A program made the translations under genes and the position numbers. Positions 1-8,337 of a DNA stretch of 64,000 bases are shown piece after piece (positions within the stretch are counted from its first letter, which is position 1; each line of letters begins with the position of its first letter). Below the pieces are notes generated by a model, which was not told the origin of the DNA, searched no databases, and worked only from the letters and a program-made list of their open reading frames with translations. Source of the stretch: JAGHEK01 sp044426235 (lineage in GTDB: Bacteria > Bacillota > Clostridia > Peptostreptococcales > Peptostreptococcaceae); the NCBI GenBank assembly GCA_044426235.1, contig JAWXUS010000003.1, positions 61,447 through 125,446 on the forward strand, given 5' to 3'.

Positions 1-1306
1 TTAAATCATTATTTTTGTTTTTTATATTAAGAGTAATCTCAGATTTTTCAGATTCAATAATCAATTGCCTTTGATTAATATTTTGTAAATTAGCATTAAA
101 TACAGACTTATTAGATACAATTTCTCTTTTTTTGTATAATATTTCCAATATATTTTCTTCTAATTTTTGTATTTCATCTTTTTTATTATTGATTTCTTCT
201 ATTTTTTTATTAAGCCCAACTTCTTCTTTTTTAGAAGTTAAATTTTTAATACTAATCTTTATTTTTTCAATTTTATCTGATAAACCTTCAAGATTATCAG
301 ATTTAATAACCTTATCATCAACATAAGAATTAAACTCTTTTGAGTCTTTATCAATATTATTAGTAATATTACTAACCTTTTCTTCAATTACTAAAATACT
401 TGAACTTTTTTGATTTATAAAACTATTTATAAGTTCTAAATCTTTACTTAACCTATTTATTTCAAGTTCTAATTTATGTATTTCTTCTATTTTCATATTT
501 TCTAAAACTTCTAATTCATCTTTATTAATTTTAATTTGATTTATTTCTTTTTCTATATTTTCTTTTTGAACTTTAACCTTATTAAATTCATTCTTTATTT
601 CATCTATTTGATTTAAATATTTATTTACTTCTATAGTTTTTAATTTTTCACTTAAATCCAAATATTTTTTTGCACTTCTTTGTTGAATTTCTAATGGTTC
701 AATTTTATTTTTTATTTCTATGTAAATATCATTTATTCTTTCTAAATTTTCTTTAGTATTTCTTAAATTTCTTTCACTTTCAGTTTTTTTATATCTAAAT
801 TTTGATATTTTACAAGCCTCATCAAAAACTTTTCGTCTATTCTGAGGATTATTACTTAAAATTTCTTCAACTTTACCTTGTTCAATTATTGAATATCCAT
901 CTTTTCCTATTCCAGTATCAAGAAACATTTCTTTAACATCTTTTAATCTACAAGATTTATTATTTATGAAAAACTCACTTTCACCACTTCTATAAACTCT
1001 ACGTTTTATATTTATTTCACTAAATTCAAGGTCAATTTGCTTATCTAAATTATCAATCGTAATACAAACTTCACAGTAGTTCATCTTATTTTTAGTTTCA
1101 CTACCAGAAAAAATTACATCTTCTAATTTATCTCCTCTTAAATTTCTAATATTTTGTTCACCAAGAACCCACCTAATTGCATCTGAAATATTACTTTTTC
1201 CACTTCCATTTGGACCGACAATAGAAGTAATTCCCTCATTAAATTCTATGTCGGTCTTATTTGGAAAGGACTTAAAACCTTTTAGTTCTATCCTTTTTAA
1301 AAACAC
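1..1306 (-). CDS. smc: Chromosome segregation SMC ATPase, N-terminal part (3' end outside window)
   Basis: Reading leftward from a GTG at 1306, the frame stays open to the window edge (435 codons). The Walker A motif GPNGSGKS lies at residues 31-38, followed by the SMC signature region (DGYSIIEQGKVEEIL) and then a long Lys/Glu/Asn/Ile-rich coiled-coil arm. SMC dimers with ScpA/ScpB load near origins and compact and separate sister chromosomes. The GTG has a GGAGG a few bases upstream and lies 13 bases after the stop of the radical SAM gene, so the two are co-transcribed with rnc. The hinge, second arm and C-terminal Walker B are beyond the window. The family call is certain; only the length is unknown. 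Confidence 0.96.
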   Translation of the reverse strand, partial: MFLKRIELKGFKSFPNKTDIEFNEGITSIVGPNGSGKSNISDAIRWVLGEQNIRNLRGDKLEDVIFSGSETKNKMNYCEVCITIDNLDKQIDLEFSEINIKRRVYRSGESEFFINNKSCRLKDVKEMFLDTGIGKDGYSIIEQGKVEEILSNNPQNRRKVFDEACKISKFRYKKTESERNLRNTKENLERINDIYIEIKNKIEPLEIQQRSAKKYLDLSEKLKTIEVNKYLNQIDEIKNEFNKVKVQKENIEKEINQIKINKDELEVLENMKIEEIHKLELEINRLSKDLELINSFINQKSSSILVIEEKVSNITNNIDKDSKEFNSYVDDKVIKSDNLEGLSDKIEKIKISIKNLTSKKEEVGLNKKIEEINNKKDEIQKLEENILEILYKKREIVSNKSVFNANLQNINQRQLIIESEKSEITLNIKNKNNDL

Positions 1307-1319
1307 TTAATCCTCCAAA

Positions 1320-2381
1320 TTAAATTTCATAAATTTTATATAATATACTATAAATTTCATCAATACTAATAATTTTACTTTCTTTATTAAATAATATTTC
1401 GATTTTATTAGTATCAATATCTGTTGGAATAGTTTTTAGATTAATATCAAATTTTGATTTTAAATAAACTGAATTTGATTTTTTATTCCCAATTATCTTA
1501 GATATATTCTTATTATTTGTTTTTATTATTAATTCTTTTTCTACTTTATTTTCATTTATAAATATAGTTAAGAAATCTTTTATCATTTCCGACTCAACAA
1601 GTTCTCTAAATGCAGGATGATACGGCCCAGATAAAATTGCTTTACCAAGTTGAATATCTTCACTTGATTGAAGTCCAACTCTTATAACATTTGTTTTATT
1701 ATAGAATAATACTAATAATTTTTTAACTATAAATATACTATCTTCTAAAGTAAATGGACTGTATTCATTAGTATTAAGTAAATTTTCAAGACCCGTATCT
1801 TTTACAACTAATGTTGGATAAATTCTAACACAATCAGGTTCCATCTTTAAAAATTCTTTTGCAGTGTACATACATTTTTCAAAATTATCAGTTGGCAATC
1901 CAATCATCATTTGAAGTCCTAAAGTAATACCAAAATCTTTTATAAGTTTAGCACTTTTATAAACCTCTTGTGCTTTGTGCCCTCTAATACTTTCTCTTAA
2001 CACATCTTCATCCAAAGATTGTACTCCAAGTTCTATAATACTAACTCTATATTCTTTTAGCATAGTCAAAATTTCTTCGCTAATGCAATCTGGTCTAGTC
2101 GATAAACGAATATCTTGGACATCACCTTTGTCAACATATTCTTTGGCAATACTTAAAAGTTCTTTTTGTACATTTATATCAATCGCCGTAAAACTCCCTC
2201 CAAAAAAGGCAATTTCAATGCTATTTTTCTTATCTATAGTTTCTAAATAACTCTCTATTATTTCTCTTGCACTCTCTTTTGTTACTTCTGTTTCAACACC
2301 TGTTATTTTCGTTTGATTACAAAAAATACAATCGTGAGGGCATCCTCTGTGAGGTACAAATATAGGTATAATTTTTTTCAT
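1320..2381 (-). CDS. Radical SAM protein of the Elp3/YhcC-like family
   Basis: A 353-residue protein. The 4Fe-4S/SAM-binding cluster motif CPHDCIFC (C14, C18, C21; the C-x3-C-x2-C pattern) lies near the N-terminus, followed by the FFGGSFTAI glycine motif and IELGVQSLDEDVL, typical of the Elp3/coproporphyrinogen-oxidase-like radical SAM group. The acetyltransferase domain of true Elp3 is not present. The start is the ATG at 2381, which follows GGAGGG; a TTG 12 bases upstream overlaps this ribosome site and was rejected. It sits between rnc and smc, a conserved clostridial arrangement. The substrate is unknown; tRNA modification is a guess from the family. Confidence 0.85.
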   Translation of the reverse strand: MKKIIPIFVPHRGCPHDCIFCNQTKITGVETEVTKESAREIIESYLETIDKKNSIEIAFFGGSFTAIDINVQKELLSIAKEYVDKGDVQDIRLSTRPDCISEEILTMLKEYRVSIIELGVQSLDEDVLRESIRGHKAQEVYKSAKLIKDFGITLGLQMMIGLPTDNFEKCMYTAKEFLKMEPDCVRIYPTLVVKDTGLENLLNTNEYSPFTLEDSIFIVKKLLVLFYNKTNVIRVGLQSSEDIQLGKAILSGPYHPAFRELVESEMIKDFLTIFINENKVEKELIIKTNNKNISKIIGNKKSNSVYLKSKFDINLKTIPTDIDTNKIEILFNKESKIISIDEIYSILYKIYEI

Positions 2382-2453
2382 AATTCCCTCCAAATTAATA
2401 AAATTAAAATATTAAAAATTAATTTCTTACATTTTAATTTTATCAATAACCTT

Positions 2454-3158
2454 TTATTTTCTAATACTTTCTATAGCATTTTTTGCAGCTATTTGTTCCG
2501 CCTCTTTCTTACTTTTTCCTTCACCAGTTCCATTTAATTTTTCATCAACATAAACTTCCATAACAAATGTTTTGTTGTGATCTGGTCCTTTTTCATCAGC
2601 TAATTTATATTCAATATTTACTTTACCTTTACTTTGAAGGATTTCTTGAAGATAAGTTTTGTGATCCCTAAATATTTTTCCTTGTCTTGTATGCTCGATT
2701 ATATCTTTCATATTTTCTAATATAAATTTTTTTGACTCAAAAATTCCACTATCAAGATAAATTGCAGCAATAATAGCTTCAAAAGCATCTGCAAGAATCG
2801 AAACTCTTTCACGTCCACCAGTTGCTTCTTCACCTTTTCCAAGAAACATAAATTCACCTAAACGAATGCTTTTTGCAACTTCACTTAATGATTCTTCACA
2901 AACTATATTTGCACGAAGTTTAGTAAGTTCACCCTCTGGAAGTTTCTTTTCATTTTCAAATAAATAATCACTTATTACAATTCCAAGTACTGAATCTCCC
3001 AAAAACTCTAGCCTTTCATTAAATTCATAAAGTTTATTTTCATTTGAATATGAACTGTGAGTTAAAGCCTCTAATATATAATTTTTATTTTCAAATTCGT
3101 AATCTATCTTTTTTTCGAATGCATTTATATTATTAAGTATTCTTTTGTTTAACTTCAT
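2454..3158 (-). CDS. rnc: Ribonuclease III
   Basis: A 234-residue double-strand-specific endoribonuclease that matures rRNA precursors and cleaves structured mRNA. The signature motif NERLEFLGDSVL falls near residues 47-58, the second acidic cluster ADAFEAIIAAIYLD follows near residue 125, and the C-terminal third is a double-stranded RNA-binding domain ending in the KKEAEQIAAKNAI helix. The start is the ATG at 3158 with GGAGG five bases upstream; an in-frame GTG at 3170 lies inside the ribosome-binding site and is not the start. It heads the rnc / radical SAM / smc group, with about 60 bases of AT-rich DNA before the next gene. Confidence 0.96.
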   Translation of the reverse strand: MKLNKRILNNINAFEKKIDYEFENKNYILEALTHSSYSNENKLYEFNERLEFLGDSVLGIVISDYLFENEKKLPEGELTKLRANIVCEESLSEVAKSIRLGEFMFLGKGEEATGGRERVSILADAFEAIIAAIYLDSGIFESKKFILENMKDIIEHTRQGKIFRDHKTYLQEILQSKGKVNIEYKLADEKGPDHNKTFVMEVYVDEKLNGTGEGKSKKEAEQIAAKNAIESIRK

Positions 3159-3224
3159 ATTTTCCTCCACAAAATTTGTCTAATTATAGTTTACTATTAT
3201 TTTATGATTATTGCAAAGATAATA

Positions 3225-3255
3225 AATAAATTAAAACCTATGAGAAACTCATAGG
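3225..3255 (-). terminator. Rho-independent terminator after the zinc-ribbon gene
   Basis: On the minus strand an 8-bp stem CCTATGAG/CTCATAGG with a 3-base loop is followed by TTTTAATTTATT. It separates the efp/zinc-ribbon unit from rnc. Confidence 0.8.
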
Positions 3256-3256
3256 C

Positions 3257-3592
3257 CTATTCTTCCATCGAACCCTCTTCAGCAGAAAGTATTATACTAT
3301 TACAGTTTGGACAAATTATATCTAAAGATTCATCATATAAAACATCTTCTTCAATATTGGCTAAATCGCCACAACTTGGACATTCCATTTCAATAAAGCT
3401 TTCCTCATTACTATAAGTATCTTCTTCTAGTAAGTCTTCTTTATCATTATTTAAATCATTAATTGCAGTTGCAAAATCTTCTAAAACGTCAACTATTTTG
3501 TGTATCGCTTTTCCTTCTTTACTCTCATCTGAAACTTCAAGACCTTCTACAAATCCTTTTAAATATGCTACTTTCTCATATAAATAATTCAT
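3257..3592 (-). CDS. Small zinc-ribbon protein (CD1247 N-terminal domain type)
   Basis: A 111-residue acidic protein. The N-terminal half is helical (YLKGFVEGLEVSDESKEGKAIHKIVDVLEDFA). The C-terminal half carries two CxxC pairs (CPSCGD and CPNCNS) that should bind one zinc ion. I recognise it as the short conserved clostridial protein annotated as CD1247 N-terminal domain-containing, found beside efp and rnc. Its function is not established; the ribbon suggests nucleic-acid or protein binding. It lies downstream of efp, 68 bases away, and is followed by a clear terminator. Confidence 0.75.
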   Translation of the reverse strand: MNYLYEKVAYLKGFVEGLEVSDESKEGKAIHKIVDVLEDFATAINDLNNDKEDLLEEDTYSNEESFIEMECPSCGDLANIEEDVLYDESLDIICPNCNSIILSAEEGSMEE

Positions 3593-3660
3593 ATCTCATT
3601 TTCCTCTCCAATTAATTAAAAGCTTATACATCAAATTTTAGACATACAAGCTTTTTATTA

Positions 3661-4218
3661 TTAAACTCTTGATAAATATTCTCCAGTTCTAGTATCTACC
3701 TTTACTTTATCTCCTTGATTTATAAATAAAGGTACTTGAACTACAGCTCCAGTTTCAAGTGTTGCAGACTTTGTAACATTACTTGCAGTATCACCCTTTA
3801 TACCAGGTTCTGTTTCTACTACTTCAAGTTCTGCAAAGTTTTCCGCTTCAACTTGGAAAGCTTGACCTTGATAGAATCTTATTTTTGCCACTTCATTTTC
3901 TTTTAAGTACTTTATAGCATCTTCTACTTGCTCATAATTTAGAGGTACTTGATCATAAGTTTCCTCATCCATAAAGTAGTATAAATTATCATCATTATAT
4001 AAGTACTGCATTTTCTTAGTTTCTATATGTGCTTTTGGGAATTTATCGTTTGGATGAAATGCCTCTTCTCTTATTGTTCCATTTTTTAAGTTTCTATATT
4101 TTGTTCTAACAAATGCTGCACCTTTTCCAGGCTTAACATGTTGGAAATCTACTATTAAACATGGTTGTCCATCTTTTTCAAATGTAACACCTTTTCTAAA
4201 ATCACCAGCTGATACCAT
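3661..4218 (-). CDS. efp: Elongation factor P
   Basis: A 185-residue protein, exactly the normal EF-P length. It binds between the P and E sites of the ribosome and relieves stalling at polyproline stretches. Three OB-type domains are present; the loop KPGKGAAF places the modifiable lysine at K32, as in Firmicute EF-P. The start MVSAGDFRKG at 4218 follows GGAGG; an upstream ATG at 4269 would add 17 non-homologous residues and was rejected. It has its own promoter in the gap after aroK (4258-4286) and is followed by the zinc-ribbon gene. Confidence 0.97.
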   Translation of the reverse strand: MVSAGDFRKGVTFEKDGQPCLIVDFQHVKPGKGAAFVRTKYRNLKNGTIREEAFHPNDKFPKAHIETKKMQYLYNDDNLYYFMDEETYDQVPLNYEQVEDAIKYLKENEVAKIRFYQGQAFQVEAENFAELEVVETEPGIKGDTASNVTKSATLETGAVVQVPLFINQGDKVKVDTRTGEYLSRV

Positions 4219-4257
4219 CGGTTTCCTCCATAAATATGTATTTCTACTTTTTAACAA

Positions 4258-4286
4258 ATTATATATCAAGTATTGTTATATGTAAA
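4258..4286 (-). promoter_or_regulatory. Sigma-A-type promoter of efp
   Basis: On the minus strand, TTTACA, a 17-base spacer and TATAAT. It lies about 40 bases before the efp start codon and just after the aroK stop, so efp can be transcribed independently of the pilin/aroK operon. Confidence 0.7.
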
Positions 4287-4303
4287 GAAAAATATCATTC
4301 CTT

Positions 4304-4804
4304 TTAAAGTACATTCTTTATTATTTCCCTAGATATAGTTTCTATACTTTTATTATTAACATCAATTATATAATCACTACAATCTATATATTTTTGGTAT
4401 CTATTACTAAGTATCTCTTTTATATTTTTTTCATTTAAATTTTCTTTTTTAATAAGAGGTCTTTTGCAAATATCCTTTTCTAAATTTAATTTTATAGTAT
4501 TAACATCTGCATCAAGAAAAATTACATTAGACTCCATTTTTAAAATATCTAAATTATTAAGCACTATTCCTCCACCACTCGAAATAATACATTTTTCTTT
4601 TCTAATTAAATTTTTAAGCATCTCACTTTCAATTTTTCTAAAATAATCTTCTCCAAAACCTTTAAAAATATTTGATATAGATTTACTTTCTTTCTTTTCA
4701 ATTTCAAAGTCCATATCAAAAAACTCTAAATTAAGTATTTCAGATAAATACTTTCCAACAGAAGTTTTTCCACTTCCCATAAAACCAATTAATATTATTT
4801 TCAT
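4304..4804 (-). CDS. aroK: Shikimate kinase
   Basis: A 166-residue kinase that phosphorylates shikimate with ATP, the fifth step of chorismate synthesis. The P-loop GFMGSGKTSVGKYL is at residues 7-20, the shikimate-binding DMDFEIE follows near 31-37, and SSGGGIVL near 75-82 is the conserved glycine motif. The start ATG follows GAGGATTTT. Only 10 bases separate it from the last pilin gene, so it is read as the distal gene of the pilin operon. It stands apart from the aroC-aroB-aroA group 17 kb away. Confidence 0.95.
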   Translation of the reverse strand: MKIILIGFMGSGKTSVGKYLSEILNLEFFDMDFEIEKKESKSISNIFKGFGEDYFRKIESEMLKNLIRKEKCIISSGGGIVLNNLDILKMESNVIFLDADVNTIKLNLEKDICKRPLIKKENLNEKNIKEILSNRYQKYIDCSDYIIDVNNKSIETISREIIKNVL

Positions 4805-4814
4805 AAAATCCTCT

Positions 4815-5285
4815 TTAACTATTCATTATATAAGTTGAAAATTCAGTTTCATAAGTTGAATTTCCCTTTTTTAATTTTAAAGTAATATCAATTATTTGTC
4901 CATCAAAGCTTGCATCAAAATCATAAACATATGCACCTATCTCGTATCCTCCAGGCTTTGTACTTCCATCCATATAAAGATTATTAACTGCAACTTTTTG
5001 AGTTGTATCTCTAAATATTATTACCTTATCTTCATCAAAATCATATTCTTTATATTTCAATTTAATAAAATTATCATCAATACTAATTATACCTTTTGAA
5101 TTTGCGATTAATTTATCAATATAGTCACTTATTTCAAGGGCTTGACTCATAATTTCTCGTTTATCATACACATTTATCATTATATTTTTAGCTAAAAAAT
5201 ATGAATTAACTAAAAAAGTCCCAATAAAAGCTATTATAGTTATAGATACTATATATTCAATCAATAAATATCCCTTATTATTCAT
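4815..5285 (-). CDS. Type IV prepilin-like (pseudopilin) protein
   Basis: A 156-residue protein starting MNNKGYLLIEYIVS. The short charged leader ends in Gly, followed by a hydrophobic N-terminal helix with Glu at mature position 5, the class III signal recognised by prepilin peptidase. The rest is a beta-rich globular domain. It is the fourth pilin-like gene on this strand and lies four bases after the previous one. Together they resemble minor pilins of a type IV pilus or the Com pseudopilus. No assembly ATPase, platform protein or prepilin peptidase is encoded in this window, so the machine must be encoded elsewhere. Confidence 0.8.
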   Translation of the reverse strand: MNNKGYLLIEYIVSITIIAFIGTFLVNSYFLAKNIMINVYDKREIMSQALEISDYIDKLIANSKGIISIDDNFIKLKYKEYDFDEDKVIIFRDTTQKVAVNNLYMDGSTKPGGYEIGAYVYDFDASFDGQIIDITLKLKKGNSTYETEFSTYIMNS

Positions 5286-5288
5286 ATC

Positions 5289-5684
5289 CTACTCCTTAAG
5301 TAAAACCCTACCGCTTACAGGTGTTATTGTTATTTCATTTATATTATCCTTATATCCAACTATAAATGTATAAACATTACCTACTAAAGTTCCTGTATTA
5401 TTAAATGCTAATCTAACACCTTTAGAAGATATTTTTGTGTTCGGTGGGTATAAAACTTCTTTTAAAACTACATTATCATCTATAATTTTATATCCATTAT
5501 CAACAAGTAAAATATATGATGTATCATTTTCCACAATACTTTGCTTTCTAAGTTTTTTAATATCATAGTAAAAACTATGACTGAAATTTTCATACAAATA
5601 ATAATTTATATCAAAGTTCATAAAACATATATTTGAGACTAAAAATACCATACTAAATGTAATTAAAACTTCAATTAAAGTCAC
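5289..5684 (-). CDS. Prepilin-like protein with a frameshifted leader (possible pseudogene)
   Basis: The open frame from a GTG at 5684 encodes 131 residues that begin directly with the mature pilin helix TLIEVLITFSMVF and so lack a leader. Just upstream, in another frame, a TTG at 5701 with a perfect AAGGAG eight bases before it reads LKSDGM and then stops at TGA. Removing one TG from the A-TG-TG-ACT stretch (5681-5686) joins the two into LKSDG-MTLIEVL, an ideal class III leader. Either the gene carries a 2-base insertion, or this is a sequence error, or recoding occurs. As it stands, translation from GTG would give an unprocessed, leaderless protein. Confidence 0.7.
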   Translation of the reverse strand: MTLIEVLITFSMVFLVSNICFMNFDINYYLYENFSHSFYYDIKKLRKQSIVENDTSYILLVDNGYKIIDDNVVLKEVLYPPNTKISSKGVRLAFNNTGTLVGNVYTFIVGYKDNINEITITPVSGRVLLKE

Positions 5685-5713
5685 ATTCCATCACTTTTCA
5701 AAAAAACCACTCC

Positions 5714-6193
5714 TTAGTTTTTATTATAGCTATTAATTTCTAATAAATCTCTTGCATATACAGTTGCTCCCGTTGTTATAAACGGGTTATTTATTTTAAT
5801 ATTAGAATTAAAACTTTTATATGCTCCATTATTTTGATATTTTGAAAAAATATCATATTCAAGATCATCTTTATTAACTCTTGATAAATCTATAGTTATT
5901 TTATCTCCTTTATAATTTATAGTATCTATAAATTCTTGACTTGTAAAATATTCATTAAATTCTTCTTCTGAATTAATCGTTAATAATTTATTATCAATAA
6001 TAGATGCTATTTGTGAAATTGATAATTCTATACTATTTAAAGCCTCTTCTTGAAGATAAAACTCACTATATTCAAGGTTCATAACTTCATCAAAAGATTT
6101 ATTAATATTAACTATCATAATAGTCATAACGCTTATTACAGTAAAAATTATAGTAGAAAATAATAAAATTGAGCCTCTATTATTTGTAAACAT
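5714..6193 (-). CDS. Minor pilin-like protein lacking Glu5 (PilX/GspK type)
   Basis: A 159-residue protein beginning MFTNNRGSILLFSTIIF: a short leader ending in Arg-Gly and then a hydrophobic helix, but Phe instead of Glu at mature position 5. Absence of Glu5 is the known hallmark of the tip subunit GspK in type II secretion and is seen in PilX-type pilins. The remainder is an acidic globular domain (many Asn, Asp and Ile). It overlaps the preceding gene by 14 bases, and its stop codon overlaps the ribosome site of the next gene, indicating tight translational coupling. Confidence 0.65.
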   Translation of the reverse strand: MFTNNRGSILLFSTIIFTVISVMTIMIVNINKSFDEVMNLEYSEFYLQEEALNSIELSISQIASIIDNKLLTINSEEEFNEYFTSQEFIDTINYKGDKITIDLSRVNKDDLEYDIFSKYQNNGAYKSFNSNIKINNPFITTGATVYARDLLEINSYNKN

Positions 6194-6509
6194 AGCTACT
6201 CACCTCAAATGAATCATTTTTTGACTCTACATTTATATTTATCTTTTTATAGTATTCATTTTCCTCTATTTCCTTATTTATTATAAAATCATCTATCACT
6301 TCAATAGAAAATTTTTCATAATCCATATCGCTTTTTATTTCATTCTTAGCTTTGTCAAGGCTACTTTTTGAAATATTAAGTATTTTTATTTTATCTTCTT
6401 GATCAAATGAAAAACTATTAACCAAGACCCCTTGAATAAGTATTGTTACAAGTAATACTAAAGATAAACTAACAATACATTCAACCAACATAAATCCATC
6501 ATCTTTCAT
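6180..6509 (-). CDS. Type IV prepilin-like (pseudopilin) protein, first of cluster
   Basis: A 109-residue protein starting MKDDGFMLVECIVSLSLVLLV: leader MKDDG, cleavage before Phe, and Glu at mature position 5, i.e. a class III prepilin signal. The short soluble part is Lys/Asp/Glu-rich. It is the promoter-proximal gene of the four-gene pilin set and is preceded by GGGAGGG. The upstream neighbour rsmH ends in a terminator, so this operon (pilins then aroK) probably starts between 6510 and 6590. Confidence 0.75.
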   Translation of the reverse strand: MKDDGFMLVECIVSLSLVLLVTILIQGVLVNSFSFDQEDKIKILNISKSSLDKAKNEIKSDMDYEKFSIEVIDDFIINKEIEENEYYKKININVESKNDSFEVSSYVYK

Positions 6510-6564
6510 ACTCTATCCCTCCCTTTTTATTTTAATCATTGACACAAATTATTATTTTATACAC

Positions 6565-6594
6565 AAAATAAAAAAAGTGCCTAAATTAGGCACT
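6565..6594 (-). terminator. Rho-independent terminator of the lgt-rsmH operon
   Basis: An 8-bp stem AGTGCCTA/TAGGCACT with a 3-base loop, followed on the minus strand by a run of seven T. The stem overlaps the rsmH stop codon. Confidence 0.85.
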
Positions 6595-7528
6595 AAATTC
6601 TTTCGCAAACTCTAAGTTTTGCACTTCTACTTCTTGGATTTTCTTCAATTTCTAAATCCGTTGGTATTATAGGTTTTCTAGTTATAACTTTTACTAAACT
6701 TTCTTTATCGCATTGACAAATTGGTATATATGAAGGACATATACAATCAAGTGCCAACTCTTTATAAGCATTCTTTACTATTCTATCTTCAAGCGAATGG
6801 AATGTTATTATACAAACCCTTCCACCTTCATTCATCATACTAACCGCATCTTCAATCATCTTAGTTATAACTCCAAGTTCGTTATTCACTTCGATTCTTA
6901 TCGCTTGGAAAGTTCTTTTTGCAGGATGAGGCCCATCAAGTCTTGCTTTTTTAGGAATTGCACCCTTTATTATATCAACTAATTCTCCAGTAGTTTCGAT
7001 TTCTTTTTCATTTCTTTTTTCTACTATAAACTTAGCTATTCTCTTTGCCCAGTTATCCTCACCGTAATCTTTAATTATTTTTGCTAATTCTTGTTCTGAG
7101 TAAGTATTTACAACATCATATGCACTAAATTCACATCTAACGTCCATTCTCATATCAAGTGGTGCATCTTGCATATAAGAAAACCCTCTATCCGCCTCAT
7201 CTAATTGATGCGATGATACTCCAAGATCTGCAAGCACTCCATCAATTTTTTCAATTCCAAGCTTTAAAAGTTCCTCTTTTATATTCTCAAAATTACTATG
7301 AACGAATTTAACTCTATCAGAGTAATCTTTAAGTCTTTCTGTTGCAGTAGCTATTGCATTTTTATCTTGATCAAATCCAATGAATAACCCTTTACTAGAA
7401 AGTCTTTTTACTATTTCTTTTGAATGTCCTGCTCCACCCATTGTACAATCCACATATACTCCATCTGGATTTATATTTAAATTTTCTATGCACTCATCAA
7501 AGAGTACAGATACGTGATGAAATTCCAT
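6593..7528 (-). CDS. rsmH: 16S rRNA (cytosine1402-N4)-methyltransferase
   Basis: A 311-residue SAM-dependent methyltransferase that modifies C1402 in the ribosomal P site. The N-terminal HHVSVLFDECIE and the SAM-binding DCTMGGAGHS are typical, as are GVLADLGVSSHQLDEADRGFSY and the C-terminal RKPI.PTDLEIEENPRSRSAKLR motif. In most Firmicutes it opens the dcw cell-division cluster (mraZ-rsmH-ftsL). Here its neighbours are lgt upstream (18-base gap) and pilin genes downstream, with no mraZ or ftsL. Family certainty is high. Confidence 0.96.
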   Translation of the reverse strand: MEFHHVSVLFDECIENLNINPDGVYVDCTMGGAGHSKEIVKRLSSKGLFIGFDQDKNAIATATERLKDYSDRVKFVHSNFENIKEELLKLGIEKIDGVLADLGVSSHQLDEADRGFSYMQDAPLDMRMDVRCEFSAYDVVNTYSEQELAKIIKDYGEDNWAKRIAKFIVEKRNEKEIETTGELVDIIKGAIPKKARLDGPHPAKRTFQAIRIEVNNELGVITKMIEDAVSMMNEGGRVCIITFHSLEDRIVKNAYKELALDCICPSYIPICQCDKESLVKVITRKPIIPTDLEIEENPRSRSAKLRVCERI

Positions 7529-7546
7529 TTTTGTCTCCTTCTTAAT

Positions 7547-8281
7547 CTAATTTTCTTTTGTTTTTTTACTTAAATACATAATAAGTATTATAGCACCTAT
7601 TATTCCACTTAAACTAATTAATTGTGCAACTCTAAATGAACCAAACATTAAACTATCAGTTCTAAGTCCTTCAATAAAGAATCTTCCAACAGAATAAAGT
7701 CCTATGTATAAAGCCATAATTTGTCCATCAAATTTCTTCTTTTTAGATATAAATAATAAAACGCCAAATACCAATAAGTTCCAAATACTTTCATAAAGAA
7801 AAGTTGGGTGAACTTTAACTCCATCAATCATTATTCCCCACGGTAAATCAGTTGGTCCTCCGTGTGCCTCTTGATTAATAAAATTTCCCCATCTTCCAAT
7901 TGCTTGTGCAAGTGGTGCACCAAGGAAAACACAATCTCCTAATTTGAAAAATGGTATTTTTTTGACTCTACAAAATACTATACCTGTTAAAACTCCAAAT
8001 ATCAATCCACCGTGGATTGCCATTCCTCCACCTCTAAAGTTTAGAATTTGAGAAGGATTTTGAATATAGTAATCTAAATTGAAAAGTACATAATAAAGCC
8101 TTGCACCCAAAAGTCCAAGAGGAATTGCAAACATAGCAAGGTCCATTACATCATCTTCTTTAAGTCCAACTTTTTTAGCCTCTTTACAAGCTATAAAAGA
8201 TGCTAAAATTAATCCAGTTGACATAAGTATTCCATACCACATAACATCTATACCAAATATAGAAAAAGCTACTTTATCCAT
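7547..8281 (-). CDS. lgt: Prolipoprotein diacylglyceryl transferase
   Basis: A 244-residue integral membrane enzyme that transfers diacylglycerol from phosphatidylglycerol to the lipobox cysteine of prelipoproteins. About seven hydrophobic segments are visible. The signature GRWGNFINQEAHGGPTDLPWG lies near residues 130-150, and the conserved GGMAIHGGLIFG precedes it. It would process the lipoproteins in this window (BMP-type binding protein, DUF4358 protein). It is transcribed just ahead of rsmH. Confidence 0.96.
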   Translation of the reverse strand: MDKVAFSIFGIDVMWYGILMSTGLILASFIACKEAKKVGLKEDDVMDLAMFAIPLGLLGARLYYVLFNLDYYIQNPSQILNFRGGGMAIHGGLIFGVLTGIVFCRVKKIPFFKLGDCVFLGAPLAQAIGRWGNFINQEAHGGPTDLPWGIMIDGVKVHPTFLYESIWNLLVFGVLLFISKKKKFDGQIMALYIGLYSVGRFFIEGLRTDSLMFGSFRVAQLISLSGIIGAIILIMYLSKKTKEN

Positions 8282-8337
8282 TTTGACACCTCATAATTTA
8301 ATTTTATTACTATTATATCATTTTAATATAAATTTTA

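Noticed and set aside
3159..3170. GTG start for rnc
   Set aside because: It lies inside GTGGAGGA, the ribosome-binding site for the ATG at 3158.
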